A stretch of 64,000 nucleotides of DNA from an uncultured SAR324 cluster bacterium. Its GTDB lineage: Bacteria; SAR324; NAC60-12. The translations under genes were made by a program, and so were the position numbers. The stretch lies in the NCBI GenBank assembly GCA_905182865.1, contig CAJJCY010000001.1, forward strand, positions 542,701 through 606,700. The letters are read 5' to 3'. The notes beneath the pieces are model-generated. The model was given only the letters and a program-made list of their open reading frames with translations. It had not been told where the DNA came from and did no database searches. Positions 9,783-18,143 of this stretch are shown in pieces (within the stretch, counting starts at the first letter, position 1; every line of letters begins with the position of its first letter).

Positions 9783-10445
9783 TTAAAGTTTGCGTGCCAA
9801 CGTAAGGCCGTCTCCAACAGATAACAGTGACAAGTCAACGCGTTTATCATTGTGGACAGCCACATTGAACTCACGAATTGCTACTGTATCAGCATCTGTC
9901 ACCTTTGGATTTGCCGGTCTGCCGGACCACAGCACATTGTCGATCAAAATCAAACCGCCAGGCCGCAACAAATTCAAACATTTTTCGTAATATACTTTGT
10001 AATTCTCTTTATCAGCGTCGATAAATGCCATGTCGAACGTGCCGGCCTCCCCATTATTCAGGGCTTTGTTCAGAGTCTCTTCGGCCAACCCAATTCGCAG
10101 TTCAATCTTATCAGCTACCCCAGCATCCTGCCAAAAACGCAACGCAATCCCCGTAAACTCCTCGCTTATATCACAGGTAACGATTTGTCCGTTCTCCGGC
10201 AGAGCAAGCGCCATAACTAGGCAGCTATACCCAGTAAAGGTGCCCACCTCGACAATCCTTTTCGCTTCCACTAGTCCTACCAACAAAGCCATGAACTGCC
10301 CTTGGTCCGGCGAAATTTGCATACGTCCATTCGGCATCTTCCCCGTTTCCTCGCGTAACTTCACCAGTATTGGCAAGTCACGCAACGAATTGTCCAGGAT
10401 ATAATCGTAAATTTTATCATCGATTAAAAAGTTACGTCTACTCAT
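9783..10445 (-). CDS. SAM-dependent O-methyltransferase (caffeoyl-CoA OMT / YrrM type)
   Basis: About 220 residues starting at the ATG at 10445 (MSRRNFLIDDKIYDY). An in-frame start at 10514 is possible but adds an unconserved stretch. The class I methyltransferase fold is clear: motif I VEVGTFTGYSCL, acidic D in VTCDISEE, motif with FIDADKENY, then GGLILIDNVLWSGR, the hallmark of the metal-dependent O-methyltransferase family. The substrate cannot be read from sequence. No operon partners; flanking regions are non-coding. Confidence 0.9.
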   Translation of the reverse strand: MSRRNFLIDDKIYDYILDNSLRDLPILVKLREETGKMPNGRMQISPDQGQFMALLVGLVEAKRIVEVGTFTGYSCLVMALALPENGQIVTCDISEEFTGIALRFWQDAGVADKIELRIGLAEETLNKALNNGEAGTFDMAFIDADKENYKVYYEKCLNLLRPGGLILIDNVLWSGRPANPKVTDADTVAIREFNVAVHNDKRVDLSLLSVGDGLTLARKL

Positions 10446-11163
10446 TTTTATTCTCTTTGTGTATGAAAGGTTGTACCGATTAGAATCCGTACCGGTTAAG
10501 TGAAAAAATATCAATCAACAAAATTGGAGGAGTAAGTTTCAAAACAGAAGCATTCCAATCCGTCAAGATCAAACTTATCGAACATGCAACCTCAACAATT
10601 ACAACCAAGGGCAATAGAATCGTGTAAACTGCTTCAGAAACTCCAGTTACACCATTTTGATGATTTGGGGACTGTTCAATCTTTGATACAAAACCGTGTT
10701 TCACTAAAAAATTAACCGCCATGATCAAACCCGTAAGTGGGTTTAGCTCTTGTCTGCTTTGGCAGAGTTCTAAGTTTTTTTCAGACCTTTTGGACGATCT
10801 TGTGTTATGATAAACCACCATTGAAATGGTGACGTTTCAAGGTTGATTTTGAGGTTAACTACTTGACCATGCTACCATTATAGTGTTTGTTTGTCACCTA
10901 ATTGCATGATTTAGGTATTACAGAATTGAACACCAAAAATTTAACCCCACCATCTCCTGTGATTGACCGCCACTAATTCTTCACAGTCGTACAACACTTC
11001 GGAAGCTACCATTCCAATTCTTGAAAAATCCACCAAATGATTAAATATTTTGGGTTTTCCTAAACACTTTTATTCTGTAGTTTAGTTACTATTACGGATA
11101 TACTGGATCTGGTTAGAATGTTTCAATTTAAGGATAATTTCGCAGATTGCAAAGTATGAATTT
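10446..11163. other. Long stretch without a supported gene
   Basis: About 720 bases between the methyltransferase start and the promoter at 11164. It contains one copy of the dispersed 45-base repeat (10951-10994) and an unsupported minus-strand frame (10480-10821). That frame has one hydrophobic segment, no ribosome binding site and no recognisable family. Otherwise I see nothing. Confidence 0.5.
10951..10994 (-). repeat. Dispersed ~45-base repeat, copy 1
   Basis: Reading on the minus strand it starts GTTGTACGACTGTGAAG, continues AATTAGTGGCGG and ends CACAGGAGATG. It matches copy 2 at 22825-22869 at most positions and copies 3 and 4 (23983, 25301) more weakly. It is the only copy outside the tRNA-Arg island and the only one in this orientation. 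Function unknown. Confidence 0.6.
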
Positions 11164-11191
11164 TTGACTACTCGAATTATCTATTTATAAT
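11164..11191 (+). promoter_or_regulatory. Sigma-70-type promoter
   Basis: TTGACT at 11164-11169 and a perfect TATAAT at 11186-11191, separated by 16 bases. Transcription would begin near 11198, about 11 bases before the GTG of the small lipoprotein-like ORF. Confidence 0.6.
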
Positions 11192-11208
11192 TTGTTATTG
11201 AGTAAAAG

Positions 11209-11361
11209 GTGAAAAATCTTTTATTCATTTTCCTGATGTTAAGTTTTTGTCTTGCCGTCATCTTATGTGATACTAAAAGTAGTACATCAGATCGTACTAG
11301 TCCTGACAATACAACAACTACTGTTCGTGTCTTGATTCCGGAGGACGTCGGTTGGTTTTAG
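11209..11361 (+). CDS. Small lipoprotein-like or truncated exported protein (50 aa)
   Basis: A 50-codon frame beginning GTG directly after AAAAGG. Residues 1-20 form a Lys-led hydrophobic signal (MKNLLFIFLMLSFC then LAVILC) with a cysteine at position 20 that could be a lipidation site. A Ser/Thr-rich mature part follows (STSDRTSPDNTTTT) and it stops after VRVLIPEDVGWF. The strong promoter immediately upstream supports real expression. The abrupt end suggests either a tiny lipoprotein or the 5' remnant of a longer gene. Overlapping minus-strand frames are less credible. Confidence 0.4.
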   Translation: MKNLLFIFLMLSFCLAVILCDTKSSTSDRTSPDNTTTTVRVLIPEDVGWF

Positions 11362-11596
11362 GTTGTTTTCAGTAGAAATGGATGATGCGCTCTGCTTATC
11401 CACCATACGGTTTTGTTTAATAATCTCTTGGGGTTTGATCCCCTGCTCCTTGTGGCGAAAGTATTTGATTCCCATTCCAATACCATGCTTTTTGCTGCGA
11501 GGCAGTTTATTTTTGTTTTTTGGCAGTTCGTTGAAGGCAACCAATACTTTTCGCAAACAGAGCCAAAGTATTTTTTATCGAGACAGGATTTTTTAG

Positions 11597-12859
11597 ATGA
11601 ACCATGCAAATTTTTCTGTAATCCTCATCATTCCTTCAGCGAGTTACAGGACTAATCCATTCATAGATGCAGCCACAAAACTTGACATAAATATTTTGGT
11701 AATTACCGACAAGTCTCAGGTATTCAGTGAATATTATCCAGATAACGTCATAACAATGAATTTTGAACATTGGCAGGAGAGTATAGAAAATATTCATGAA
11801 TGGTCTGAACGATATGATTTGAAAGCAGTGATAGGAGTTGATGAAGAATCCATAATTTTAGCTGCAAAACTTAGTGAGTCTCTTTGCATAGAACACAATT
11901 CATTAGAATCTGTAAAGCTGACTAAGAACAAATATCTTATGCGGAGTGAATTGAAGAAATCCGGACTGAAATCCCCGTGGTTCAAACGTTTTTCCGTTCA
12001 TGAAACACCAAAAGATATTTTTGCAGAATTAATCTTCCCTTGTGTCCTCAAACCAACATTTCTGTCCGCCAGTCAGGGTGTTCTTCGTGTTAATAGTTTT
12101 GAGGAATTTGGAAAAGGGTGTGAAATGCTGTCTGATTTGCTTGCAGAAGAGAAAGTGAAAAAAAGAGGAGGTGATCAAGCAAATTGGATTCTAGTTGAAG
12201 AATATATTCCAGGTAAAGAAGTGTCCATCGAAGGTATAGTCAACAATGGGAAATTAAAAGACTTAGCAATTTTCGATAAACCTGAGTCGCTTGAAGGTCC
12301 TATTTTCCCTGAAACAATTTTTATTACTCCCACAATTTTGGATGAGCATCTTCAATCTTCCCTGTTAGAAACAGCACAATCAGCTCTGCAGGCTTTGGGG
12401 ATAAGCAAAGGGCCGGTTCATATAGAATTACGAATTAACGATCATGGAAACTACATCCTGGAATGCGCTGCCAGGAGCATTGGAGGTTTGTGTTCTAAAG
12501 TCCTCGAATTCAAAGGAGGTATGAGCTTGGAGGAATTAATCCTGCGTTCTTCATTAGGACGGAATGTCGAAAAAACTCAACTAATTGATAAAGCTAAGGG
12601 CGTCATGATGATGCCAACTGAAAAAAGGGGTATTTTAAGAAAAATTCATGGTATAAAAGCAGCTCTTGCTGTGAAGGGAATTACTGACTTGCAAACAACA
12701 ATCAAACCCGGTGAAATGCTGGAACCCCTTCCAAAGGGGGATCGGTATCTTGGTTTTTTGTTTGCAGAAGGTAAAGATCAGGACACGGTGAAAATAGTTC
12801 TTCAAGAAGCTTGGTCAAAAATTGAAGTAGTCTCTGAGGAAGATCTGATTTTTTTATAG
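11597..12859 (+). CDS. ATP-grasp domain ligase
   Basis: 420 residues with the carboxylate-amine ligase layout of biotin carboxylase, PurK and L-amino-acid ligases: an N-terminal Rossmann-like part (about 1-105), then an ATP-grasp domain. Visible elements are KNKYLMRSELKKSGLKSPWF, FPCVLKPTFLSASQGV (ATP-binding lysine and loop), ILVEEYIPGKEVSIEGIV, GPVHIELRINDHGNYILEC and the metal-site AARSIGG. Such enzymes join a carboxylate to an amine or thiol through an acyl phosphate. The substrate is not evident. Transcribed alone, convergent with the MBL-fold gene. Confidence 0.85.
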   Translation: MNHANFSVILIIPSASYRTNPFIDAATKLDINILVITDKSQVFSEYYPDNVITMNFEHWQESIENIHEWSERYDLKAVIGVDEESIILAAKLSESLCIEHNSLESVKLTKNKYLMRSELKKSGLKSPWFKRFSVHETPKDIFAELIFPCVLKPTFLSASQGVLRVNSFEEFGKGCEMLSDLLAEEKVKKRGGDQANWILVEEYIPGKEVSIEGIVNNGKLKDLAIFDKPESLEGPIFPETIFITPTILDEHLQSSLLETAQSALQALGISKGPVHIELRINDHGNYILECAARSIGGLCSKVLEFKGGMSLEELILRSSLGRNVEKTQLIDKAKGVMMMPTEKRGILRKIHGIKAALAVKGITDLQTTIKPGEMLEPLPKGDRYLGFLFAEGKDQDTVKIVLQEAWSKIEVVSEEDLIFL

Positions 12860-12908
12860 CTGAATATTGTTTTATGACTGTTTCTATATAACCAAACAGA
12901 ATTATAAT

Positions 12909-13508
12909 CTAGAGTTTTCCAGCAAGCTCCAATAGAGCTTCATGTCCCTGACTAAAGACTGGCCAACCGTCTCCAGGAATTACAGCCTGAATGTTTTTTA
13001 TTGAAGCCATCCGTTTTATTGATTCAACGGCAAGTTCCCGATTTTTCAACTTTGCATCCGGAATTATGCACAGACAGCCTCCTTCATGAGCTCTGATAAG
13101 ATCTCCGGTAACAAGAGTTGTTTCATCAATTAGTATAGCCAATTCTCCAGGCGTTTTAGAACCGTTGAAGCTAAATACCTTTATTCCGCTTATTGGCTCA
13201 TCACCATCTTGCAACCAACCATCACAGTCTAGCGGGAATTGTTCTTTTTCTGCTAAAGGACCCCAGCATTTTGCACCTGTCAACGATAAAATTTTTGCGG
13301 CACCACGAATATGATCAGAGTTGGTTATAATCACATGAGCAGCTCCACCCAGACTTTCCAACTGCTTTTTATCATGTTCAATCAGCGGCAGGGGGTCTAT
13401 CAGTACGTTTCCCTGAGGTCGAACCCATAAAGTTCCATTGAAATCGATATTACGTTCTTCGTCAAAAACAGACCAACCGAAGAGGTCGGAACGATGAAGT
13501 TTTTTCAA
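12909..13508 (-). CDS. Metallo-beta-lactamase-fold protein with degenerate metal motif
   Basis: 199 residues beginning at a TTG preceded by GAGGAAACAC. The fold is suggested by GNVLIDPLPL, then VIITNSDHIRGAAKIL at the place of the usual THxHxDH motif, TLVTGDLIRAHEGG and the C-terminal VIPGDGWPVF. In the motif the first two histidines are missing and only the DH pair remains, so full two-metal hydrolase activity is doubtful. It is the last gene downstream of iscU-DUF6494-nfu on the same strand and may belong to that unit. Confidence 0.7.
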   Translation of the reverse strand: MKKLHRSDLFGWSVFDEERNIDFNGTLWVRPQGNVLIDPLPLIEHDKKQLESLGGAAHVIITNSDHIRGAAKILSLTGAKCWGPLAEKEQFPLDCDGWLQDGDEPISGIKVFSFNGSKTPGELAILIDETTLVTGDLIRAHEGGCLCIIPDAKLKNRELAVESIKRMASIKNIQAVIPGDGWPVFSQGHEALLELAGKL

Positions 13509-13604
13509 AGTGTTTCCTCAATTTTAAACAAGGTTAATCAGTAAAGAGTCTTTCTATCCTAATTCAACAAAAACTCATTATTTAATATGGAAGTTAAGGT
13601 AACC

Positions 13605-14531
13605 TTATTTCGCTGAAGGCTGGTAGTAGGGATTTGTTCCGTTAGCATGGTCAGTAACATCATATATTGCTTCAATTTCAGGAATCTGTGCTTTGATCAT
13701 TACCTCAACACCCTGCTTTAAGGTAACATCAATCATTCCGCATCCCTGACAGCCACCGCCGAACTCAAGGTAGGCATTATGGTCTTTGACTTCAAGCAGA
13801 CTGACTACACCGCCATGAGAAGCAACCATTGGATTAACTTCCTCCTCTAGAACGTGCTGAATCTGCTCTTCAACAGAACCACTGATTTCTGTGATGGACA
13901 TGCTTGGATTAAATGCTTCAAGCTCACCTTTGTCATTCAAATCCACTTCGGTCCCCTCCAGATAAGGAATGGCTTCTTTAGCAACCAAAACCTGGAATTT
14001 TTCTAAATCGATGGAAATGTTTTCAACAGGAGTAGCAGATAATTCAATGAACTGAATGCTGTAGTTTGCCTTACTATCCGTTTTAGTTTCTATAATTATT
14101 GAAATACCCTTAAATTTTTCCGCAGAAGCATTGAGAAAGTTTAAAATATATTCCTGCGCTTTCTGGCTGATGTCAATAAAGGATTCATCTACACCTCCAA
14201 TCAACGAATCATAAGAATCGATGAAATAAAAGGTTTCAAATCCATTATCGTAAAGTATCTCTGCAGCCGAGAACAACTCTTTATCGTCACCGCCATATAG
14301 CATAATTTCACCTGTAAATGGCATCTGGTAGATTGAGTCTTCAAAATTTTCGAAAGGCAGATTGTGGGCTCCAGGCAGATGAGAAGTTTCGAAATCTTCA
14401 GAGCTACGCAAATCAAAGACATAAACTTTTTTGGCTTTCCTTCTTTTTTCAAAAAACTTTTTCGGAGTGAGAAGGTGGTCTTGTACATTGAACTCTTCAT
14501 CCTTGTCTGATAAATCATTGAATTTAAACAT
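13605..14531 (-). CDS. Rhodanese-like / Nfu-type Fe-S scaffold fusion
   Basis: 308 residues in three parts. Residues 20-110 are rhodanese-like (VYVFDLRSSEDFETSHLPGA), but the active-site loop reads LYGGDDKE with no cysteine, so sulfurtransferase activity is not expected. The middle (about 130-210) resembles the degenerate A-type domain of NfuA. Residues 220-295 are a NifU C-terminal/Nfu domain (PMVASHGGVVSLLEV, GGGCQGCGMIDVTLK) with the CXXC that binds a 4Fe-4S cluster. Likely role: carry a cluster from IscU to target proteins, perhaps including the Fe-S-rich act complex. It lies downstream of iscU and DUF6494 on the same strand. Confidence 0.88.
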   Translation of the reverse strand: MFKFNDLSDKDEEFNVQDHLLTPKKFFEKRRKAKKVYVFDLRSSEDFETSHLPGAHNLPFENFEDSIYQMPFTGEIMLYGGDDKELFSAAEILYDNGFETFYFIDSYDSLIGGVDESFIDISQKAQEYILNFLNASAEKFKGISIIIETKTDSKANYSIQFIELSATPVENISIDLEKFQVLVAKEAIPYLEGTEVDLNDKGELEAFNPSMSITEISGSVEEQIQHVLEEEVNPMVASHGGVVSLLEVKDHNAYLEFGGGCQGCGMIDVTLKQGVEVMIKAQIPEIEAIYDVTDHANGTNPYYQPSAK

Positions 14532-14726
14532 TTTAAGCTTAGTGCTAAGGTTCTAAATAAAAATAACTAACTAGTAACAGTTTTTCATTCAAGTTTTTTC
14601 TATGGATTGTACAACAAGTTTGGCATGTCGACTTTTTGTAAGTTTAGTTAAATGTGAGATTATTGATTAAACACTGCTACAGCAAAAAAGATAATTTGAA
14701 ACACTTTAAATTTGTGAAATTTAGCA

Positions 14727-14933
14727 TCACTCCAGTTTAATTTCACTCTCTATGGAAACTTTAATTCCAACTTCAGGAACTTCAAGGAGGACAGAAGCTT
14801 CCAACTTATCTAGTCCAGCAAGTGAATTGTTCTCAATACTACGTCTAACGGCTTGCTCAATCTCATGTTGTGACTGAACCCCTACCTTTTTAAGAAATTT
14901 ACGAATCTGCATATTCAATATTTCTTCGTTCAT
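14727..14933 (-). CDS. DUF6494 family small protein
   Basis: 68 residues beginning MNEEILNMQIRKFLKKVGV and continuing with a helical segment (SQHEIEQAVRRSIE) and a strand-rich C-terminus. This is the pattern of the small DUF6494 proteins, often annotated near respiratory or Fe-S genes. GGGAG lies upstream of the ATG. It sits between iscU and the Nfu fusion on the same strand. Function unknown. Confidence 0.75.
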   Translation of the reverse strand: MNEEILNMQIRKFLKKVGVQSQHEIEQAVRRSIENNSLAGLDKLEASVLLEVPEVGIKVSIESEIKLE

Positions 14934-15000
14934 TTGTATTTGTCTCCCGCTTATATTTTTTTATGCTTTCTACATTGTTATGAGTTGATTCACAATTTAA

Positions 15001-15390
15001 TCACTGAGATTCAACAGTATTTCGATTTTTATAATCACTGATTGCAGCTTTTATTGCGTCCTCAGCAAGAACAGAACAATGAATTTTAATTGGAGGAAGT
15101 TCTAAGGCATCAACTATTTCTTTGTTTTTAATTTCCTAAGCTTCATCTACACTTTGTCCTTTAACCCATTCGGTTAAAAGTGAAGATGAAGCAATTGCAG
15201 AACCACAACCGAATGTTTTGAACTTTGCATCAATTATTTTATTGTTTTCCACCTTGATTTGAAGCTTCATAACGTCACCACACTCAGGTGCGCCAACTAG
15301 CCCAGTCCCCACACCTTCTTCTTTTTTAGTGAAACTTCCAACGTTTCTTGGTTCCTTATAATGGTCTATAACTTTTTCGCTGTATGACAT
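15001..15390 (-). CDS. iscU: Fe-S cluster scaffold IscU, interrupted by an in-frame TAG
   Basis: The frame encodes a normal-length IscU (about 129 codons) that assembles 2Fe-2S/4Fe-4S clusters. The three cluster cysteines are present: APECGDVM, FKTFGCGSAIASS and KIHCSVLAEDAIKAA. Codon 85 (15136-15138) is TAG, where relatives have Leu or Met (VDEA-x-EIKN), and reading continues perfectly after it to a TGA at 15001. A single base change (TTG to TAG) would explain it. TAG terminates other genes here (for example the ATP-grasp gene), so recoding is unlikely; sequencing error or a nonsense mutation is more likely. AAGGAGACTC precedes the ATG. Promoter and IscR-type operator lie upstream. Confidence 0.85.
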
Positions 15391-15422
15391 GAGTCTCCTT
15401 AATTCTTTATTGTATGAAAGGT

Positions 15423-15448
15423 AAATCTCCTTAATTTACCAACTCCAT
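15423..15448 (-). repeat. Conserved 26-base leader shared with sagB leader
   Basis: In the iscU 5' leader. 25 of 26 bases match 19861-19886 upstream of the sagB-like gene. On the minus strand it begins ATGGAGTTGGTAAATT and ends AGGAGATTT. It could encode a five-codon leader peptide (MELVN) ending TAA; the sagB copy would read on for 13 codons. Confidence 0.6.
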
Positions 15449-15461
15449 TTAGATTAAATTT

Positions 15462-15515
15462 ATATAGTACTAAGTTAGTACTATATTAGTAGCACAAGAT
15501 TAGTAATTATGTCAA
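15462..15515 (-). promoter_or_regulatory. iscU promoter with IscR/Rrf2-type operator
   Basis: 15462-15486 is a perfect 25-base palindrome: ATATAGTACTAA, one centre base, then its exact reverse complement. Its geometry (ATA, 4 bases, ACT, 5 bases, AGT, 4 bases, TAT) equals that of the E. coli IscR type 1 site. TTGACA at 15510-15515 with a weak -10 (TACTAA) 18 bases on would place the operator over the -10 and start site, as expected for repression by a cluster-loaded IscR. Confidence 0.7.
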
Positions 15516-15618
15516 TAATTAATTTAAGAAAATGTTATTTTATGACTTCCCAAGTTTCAAGCTAATCAGAAAGTAAACTAGACTATTTGCTAAACAAGTG
15601 TCTTCACTACGTTTCTTA

Positions 15619-17129
15619 TTAAGTTCCGCAAAATGTCTCCAGAACATGCTCTTCTGGTTTCGGTGGCAGCATATATTCCGTATGACCCACTGGTTCCACG
15701 TAGGGAGATGAGAGGACTTCCAGTAGCTTCTCGAATGGTCCATAATCCCCCTCCTCCACGGCTGCTTCAAGAGCCTGCTCAACACGATGGTTACGAGGAA
15801 TAACAGCAGGATTTGTCTGACGCATTAATTCAACATGTTCGTCCGGCGTTTTGACTTCATGTGACATGCGAACTCGCCAATTCAAGGCCCATTTGTCATA
15901 GGCTCTTGCATCTTTAAATAAATATCGCAGTGAACCTTCCAGTTCCGGACTCAGAGCAGCATCACAAAGTCGGCGGAACGTCAGTGTGAAGTCGGCCTCA
16001 TTCTCCTGCATGGTATCAAGCAGGGATTGAACCAGGGCTTCATCTTCCGACTCCGATGTGAACAGTCCAAGCTTTCTGCGCATACCCGACAACCAATAGT
16101 CTTGAAATCGTTCAGGGTAGACTTCGATCACTTCCTTCGCAAGCTCAACAGCGCGATCCGGAATTTTATCAATCAATGGAAGGATCGTTTCTGCAAAGCG
16201 GGTCAGATTCCATTGTACGATATCCGGCTGGTTGCCGTAAGCATATCTACCCATATGGTCAATCGAACTAAACACCTTTGTCTGATCAAAGGTATCCATA
16301 AAAGCACATGGTCCGTAATCAATTGTTTCACCAATATGGACATATTGTCGGTATTCATAACGCCATGTATAAAACCAACTTGCATCCACTGGGCGACTAG
16401 CCGCGCATGTCGGTCCATCACCTCTTCCAGAAGTTTCAAGTAGGGGTTAGGGGCTTTTTTTGCCACTGGGTAATTTCGATCAATTACATAATCGGCGAGC
16501 TGTGTGAGAGCCTTCTCATCACGCTGCACAGCAAAATATTGAAAAGTGCCGGCACGTACATGCCCCAAGGCGACCCTTGTAAGGATCGCGCCAGGCAAAA
16601 CTTTTTCCCGATATACCGGCTCCCCGGTGGTTACAGCGCCCAACGAGCGCGTTGTCGGTATTCCAAGCGCATGCATCGCCTCGCTAATAATATATTCACG
16701 AAGCACTGGGCCGAGTGCAGCACGCCCGTCTCCTTGCCGGGAGTATGGGGTAAGTCCTGCTCCTTTGAGTTGAATATCACGGCGAAAACTAGAATTATCA
16801 ATGACTTCTCCAAGGAGAATGGCACGCCCGTCACCCAGCTGGGGAACGAACTGGCCAAATTGATGACCGGCATAGACCATAGCGAGAGGTTCAGCGCCAG
16901 GCAGGATTTGATTGCCGGAGAAAATCTCTGCCAATGCTTCCGGCTCAATCACTTCAAGGTTGATACCTAAGTCCTGAGCTAAACCGTAATTCAGTTTGAC
17001 GATACAGGGCCGCTCCACCGGTGTCGGTTTTACGCTTGCGTAGAACCGGCTTCCCAGAAGTACATAGCTGTTATCAAAGCAAATAGCGTTCTTTTTAGAC
17101 GTCTCTTTTAGCATTCTATTTTTCTTCAA
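15619..17129 (-). CDS. selO: SelO/YdiU family pseudokinase AMPylase, frameshifted
   Basis: The two reading frames together give one SelO protein, which transfers AMP to proteins in redox stress responses. N-terminal part: [30 protein letters not shown] (nucleotide loop), [40 protein letters not shown]. After the [10 protein letters not shown] catalytic-loop segment the frame shifts. It resumes as [17 protein letters not shown] and [16 protein letters not shown] and runs to a C-terminal TFCGT. One base is missing near 16335-16342. The C-terminal cysteine that closes the fold is present. The start is TTG at 17129, or ATG 15 bases later. Downstream of btuF-like and sagB-like genes, probably in their operon. 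Confidence 0.9.
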
Positions 17130-17195
17130 CCATTATTTGGAAACAATTTACGACGCTGATGCACAACCCATCTAGCTTTTTAAATGAATGAAAAA

Positions 17196-18110
17196 TTATA
17201 ATTGTTCCCATCCGGATTGTTGATGGTGAAAATTAAAGTGAGCAGGATGCAATATTTCCGCGATGATCTCCAATGATTCTACTAAACGTGGGCCAGGCCG
17301 ATTAAAGTATTGGTTTCCATCAGTAAGATACACTTGTTGATTTTGGACAGAATTTAACTGCGACCACTCCGGTTTTTGGGTTAATGATGACATTTCTGCT
17401 TTTGATCGAGATAGATTAAAGCCACAGGGCATGACTAGAATGACGTCCGGATTGGCTTCTAACAGTTGTTCCCAACTCATCCAAGGCGAATGTTCCCCTG
17501 CAACTCCGAATAAATTAATTCCACCTCCCATTTCGATCAATTCAGGCATCCAATTGCCTGCTGACATTAAAGGTTCAATCCATTCGATACAAACCACCGT
17601 CGGTTTTTGATGGAAATTTATTGTCTTTTGAGCAATCTTGTTCATGCGTTGTTTCAAGTGAGACACTAACTCATGACCTTGTTCCTTCACTCCCAGTGCC
17701 TCTGCAATATTAACAAAATCCTTCCAAATGTCTGAAAGTTGATTCGGTTCCAGTGATACGATTTGAGGGCGGGATTCAACCCACTCGCAAACAGCGGTTT
17801 CCACGTCTTTGAGACTGACAGCACAAACTTCACATTGAGCTTGGGTAATGATGATGTCAGGTTGCATTTGTTGAAGTTTTTTTTCATCAATCTGGTAAAC
17901 GGATAACGCATTCTTGAGAATGGATTTGACTCGTTGGTCGATTTCAGCACTGGTACCTTCTACTTTAAATTTAGGTGCTGTACACGAGGACAGTTTTTGA
18001 ACAGATGAAGGGAAATCACATTCATGTGATCGTCCAATTAGTTGGTTTTCAAAGCCAAGAGCACAGACAATTTCAGTGCTGCTTGGGATCAGGGAGAGGA
18101 TACGTGGCAT
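17196..18110 (-). CDS. BtuF-like cobalamin/iron-chelate-binding protein, no signal peptide
   Basis: 304 residues of the periplasmic-binding-protein fold for helical-backbone substrates (BtuF/FhuD type): ILSLIPSSTEIVCALGFENQLIGRSHECDFP at the N-terminus (given in part), PDIIITQAQCEVCAVS, GGGINLFGVAGEHSPWMSWEQL and NPDVILVMPCGF. It begins directly with the mature-type sequence and has no signal peptide, as in the common soluble 'cobalamin-binding protein' relatives. It may therefore be cytosolic and not act with an ABC importer. AAGGAG lies seven bases before the ATG. It is 33 bases downstream of the sagB-like gene. Confidence 0.8.
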   Translation of the reverse strand: MPRILSLIPSSTEIVCALGFENQLIGRSHECDFPSSVQKLSSCTAPKFKVEGTSAEIDQRVKSILKNALSVYQIDEKKLQQMQPDIIITQAQCEVCAVSLKDVETAVCEWVESRPQIVSLEPNQLSDIWKDFVNIAEALGVKEQGHELVSHLKQRMNKIAQKTINFHQKPTVVCIEWIEPLMSAGNWMPELIEMGGGINLFGVAGEHSPWMSWEQLLEANPDVILVMPCGFNLSRSKAEMSSLTQKPEWSQLNSVQNQQVYLTDGNQYFNRPGPRLVESLEIIAEILHPAHFNFHHQQSGWEQL

Positions 18111-18143
18111 GGCGAAACTCCTTTGTGAATGAGAATAATGACA

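Noticed and set aside
10480..10821. Minus-strand 113-codon frame
   Set aside because: No ribosome binding site, no recognisable family, overlaps the methyltransferase 5' region; only one hydrophobic stretch speaks for it.
11287..11655. Several overlapping short frames on both strands
   Set aside because: They overlap one another and the ATP-grasp start, lack start signals and resemble no family.
15136..15138. UAG recoding as an amino acid
   Set aside because: TAG is used as a normal stop elsewhere in the window, and no pyrrolysine or suppressor genes are visible.
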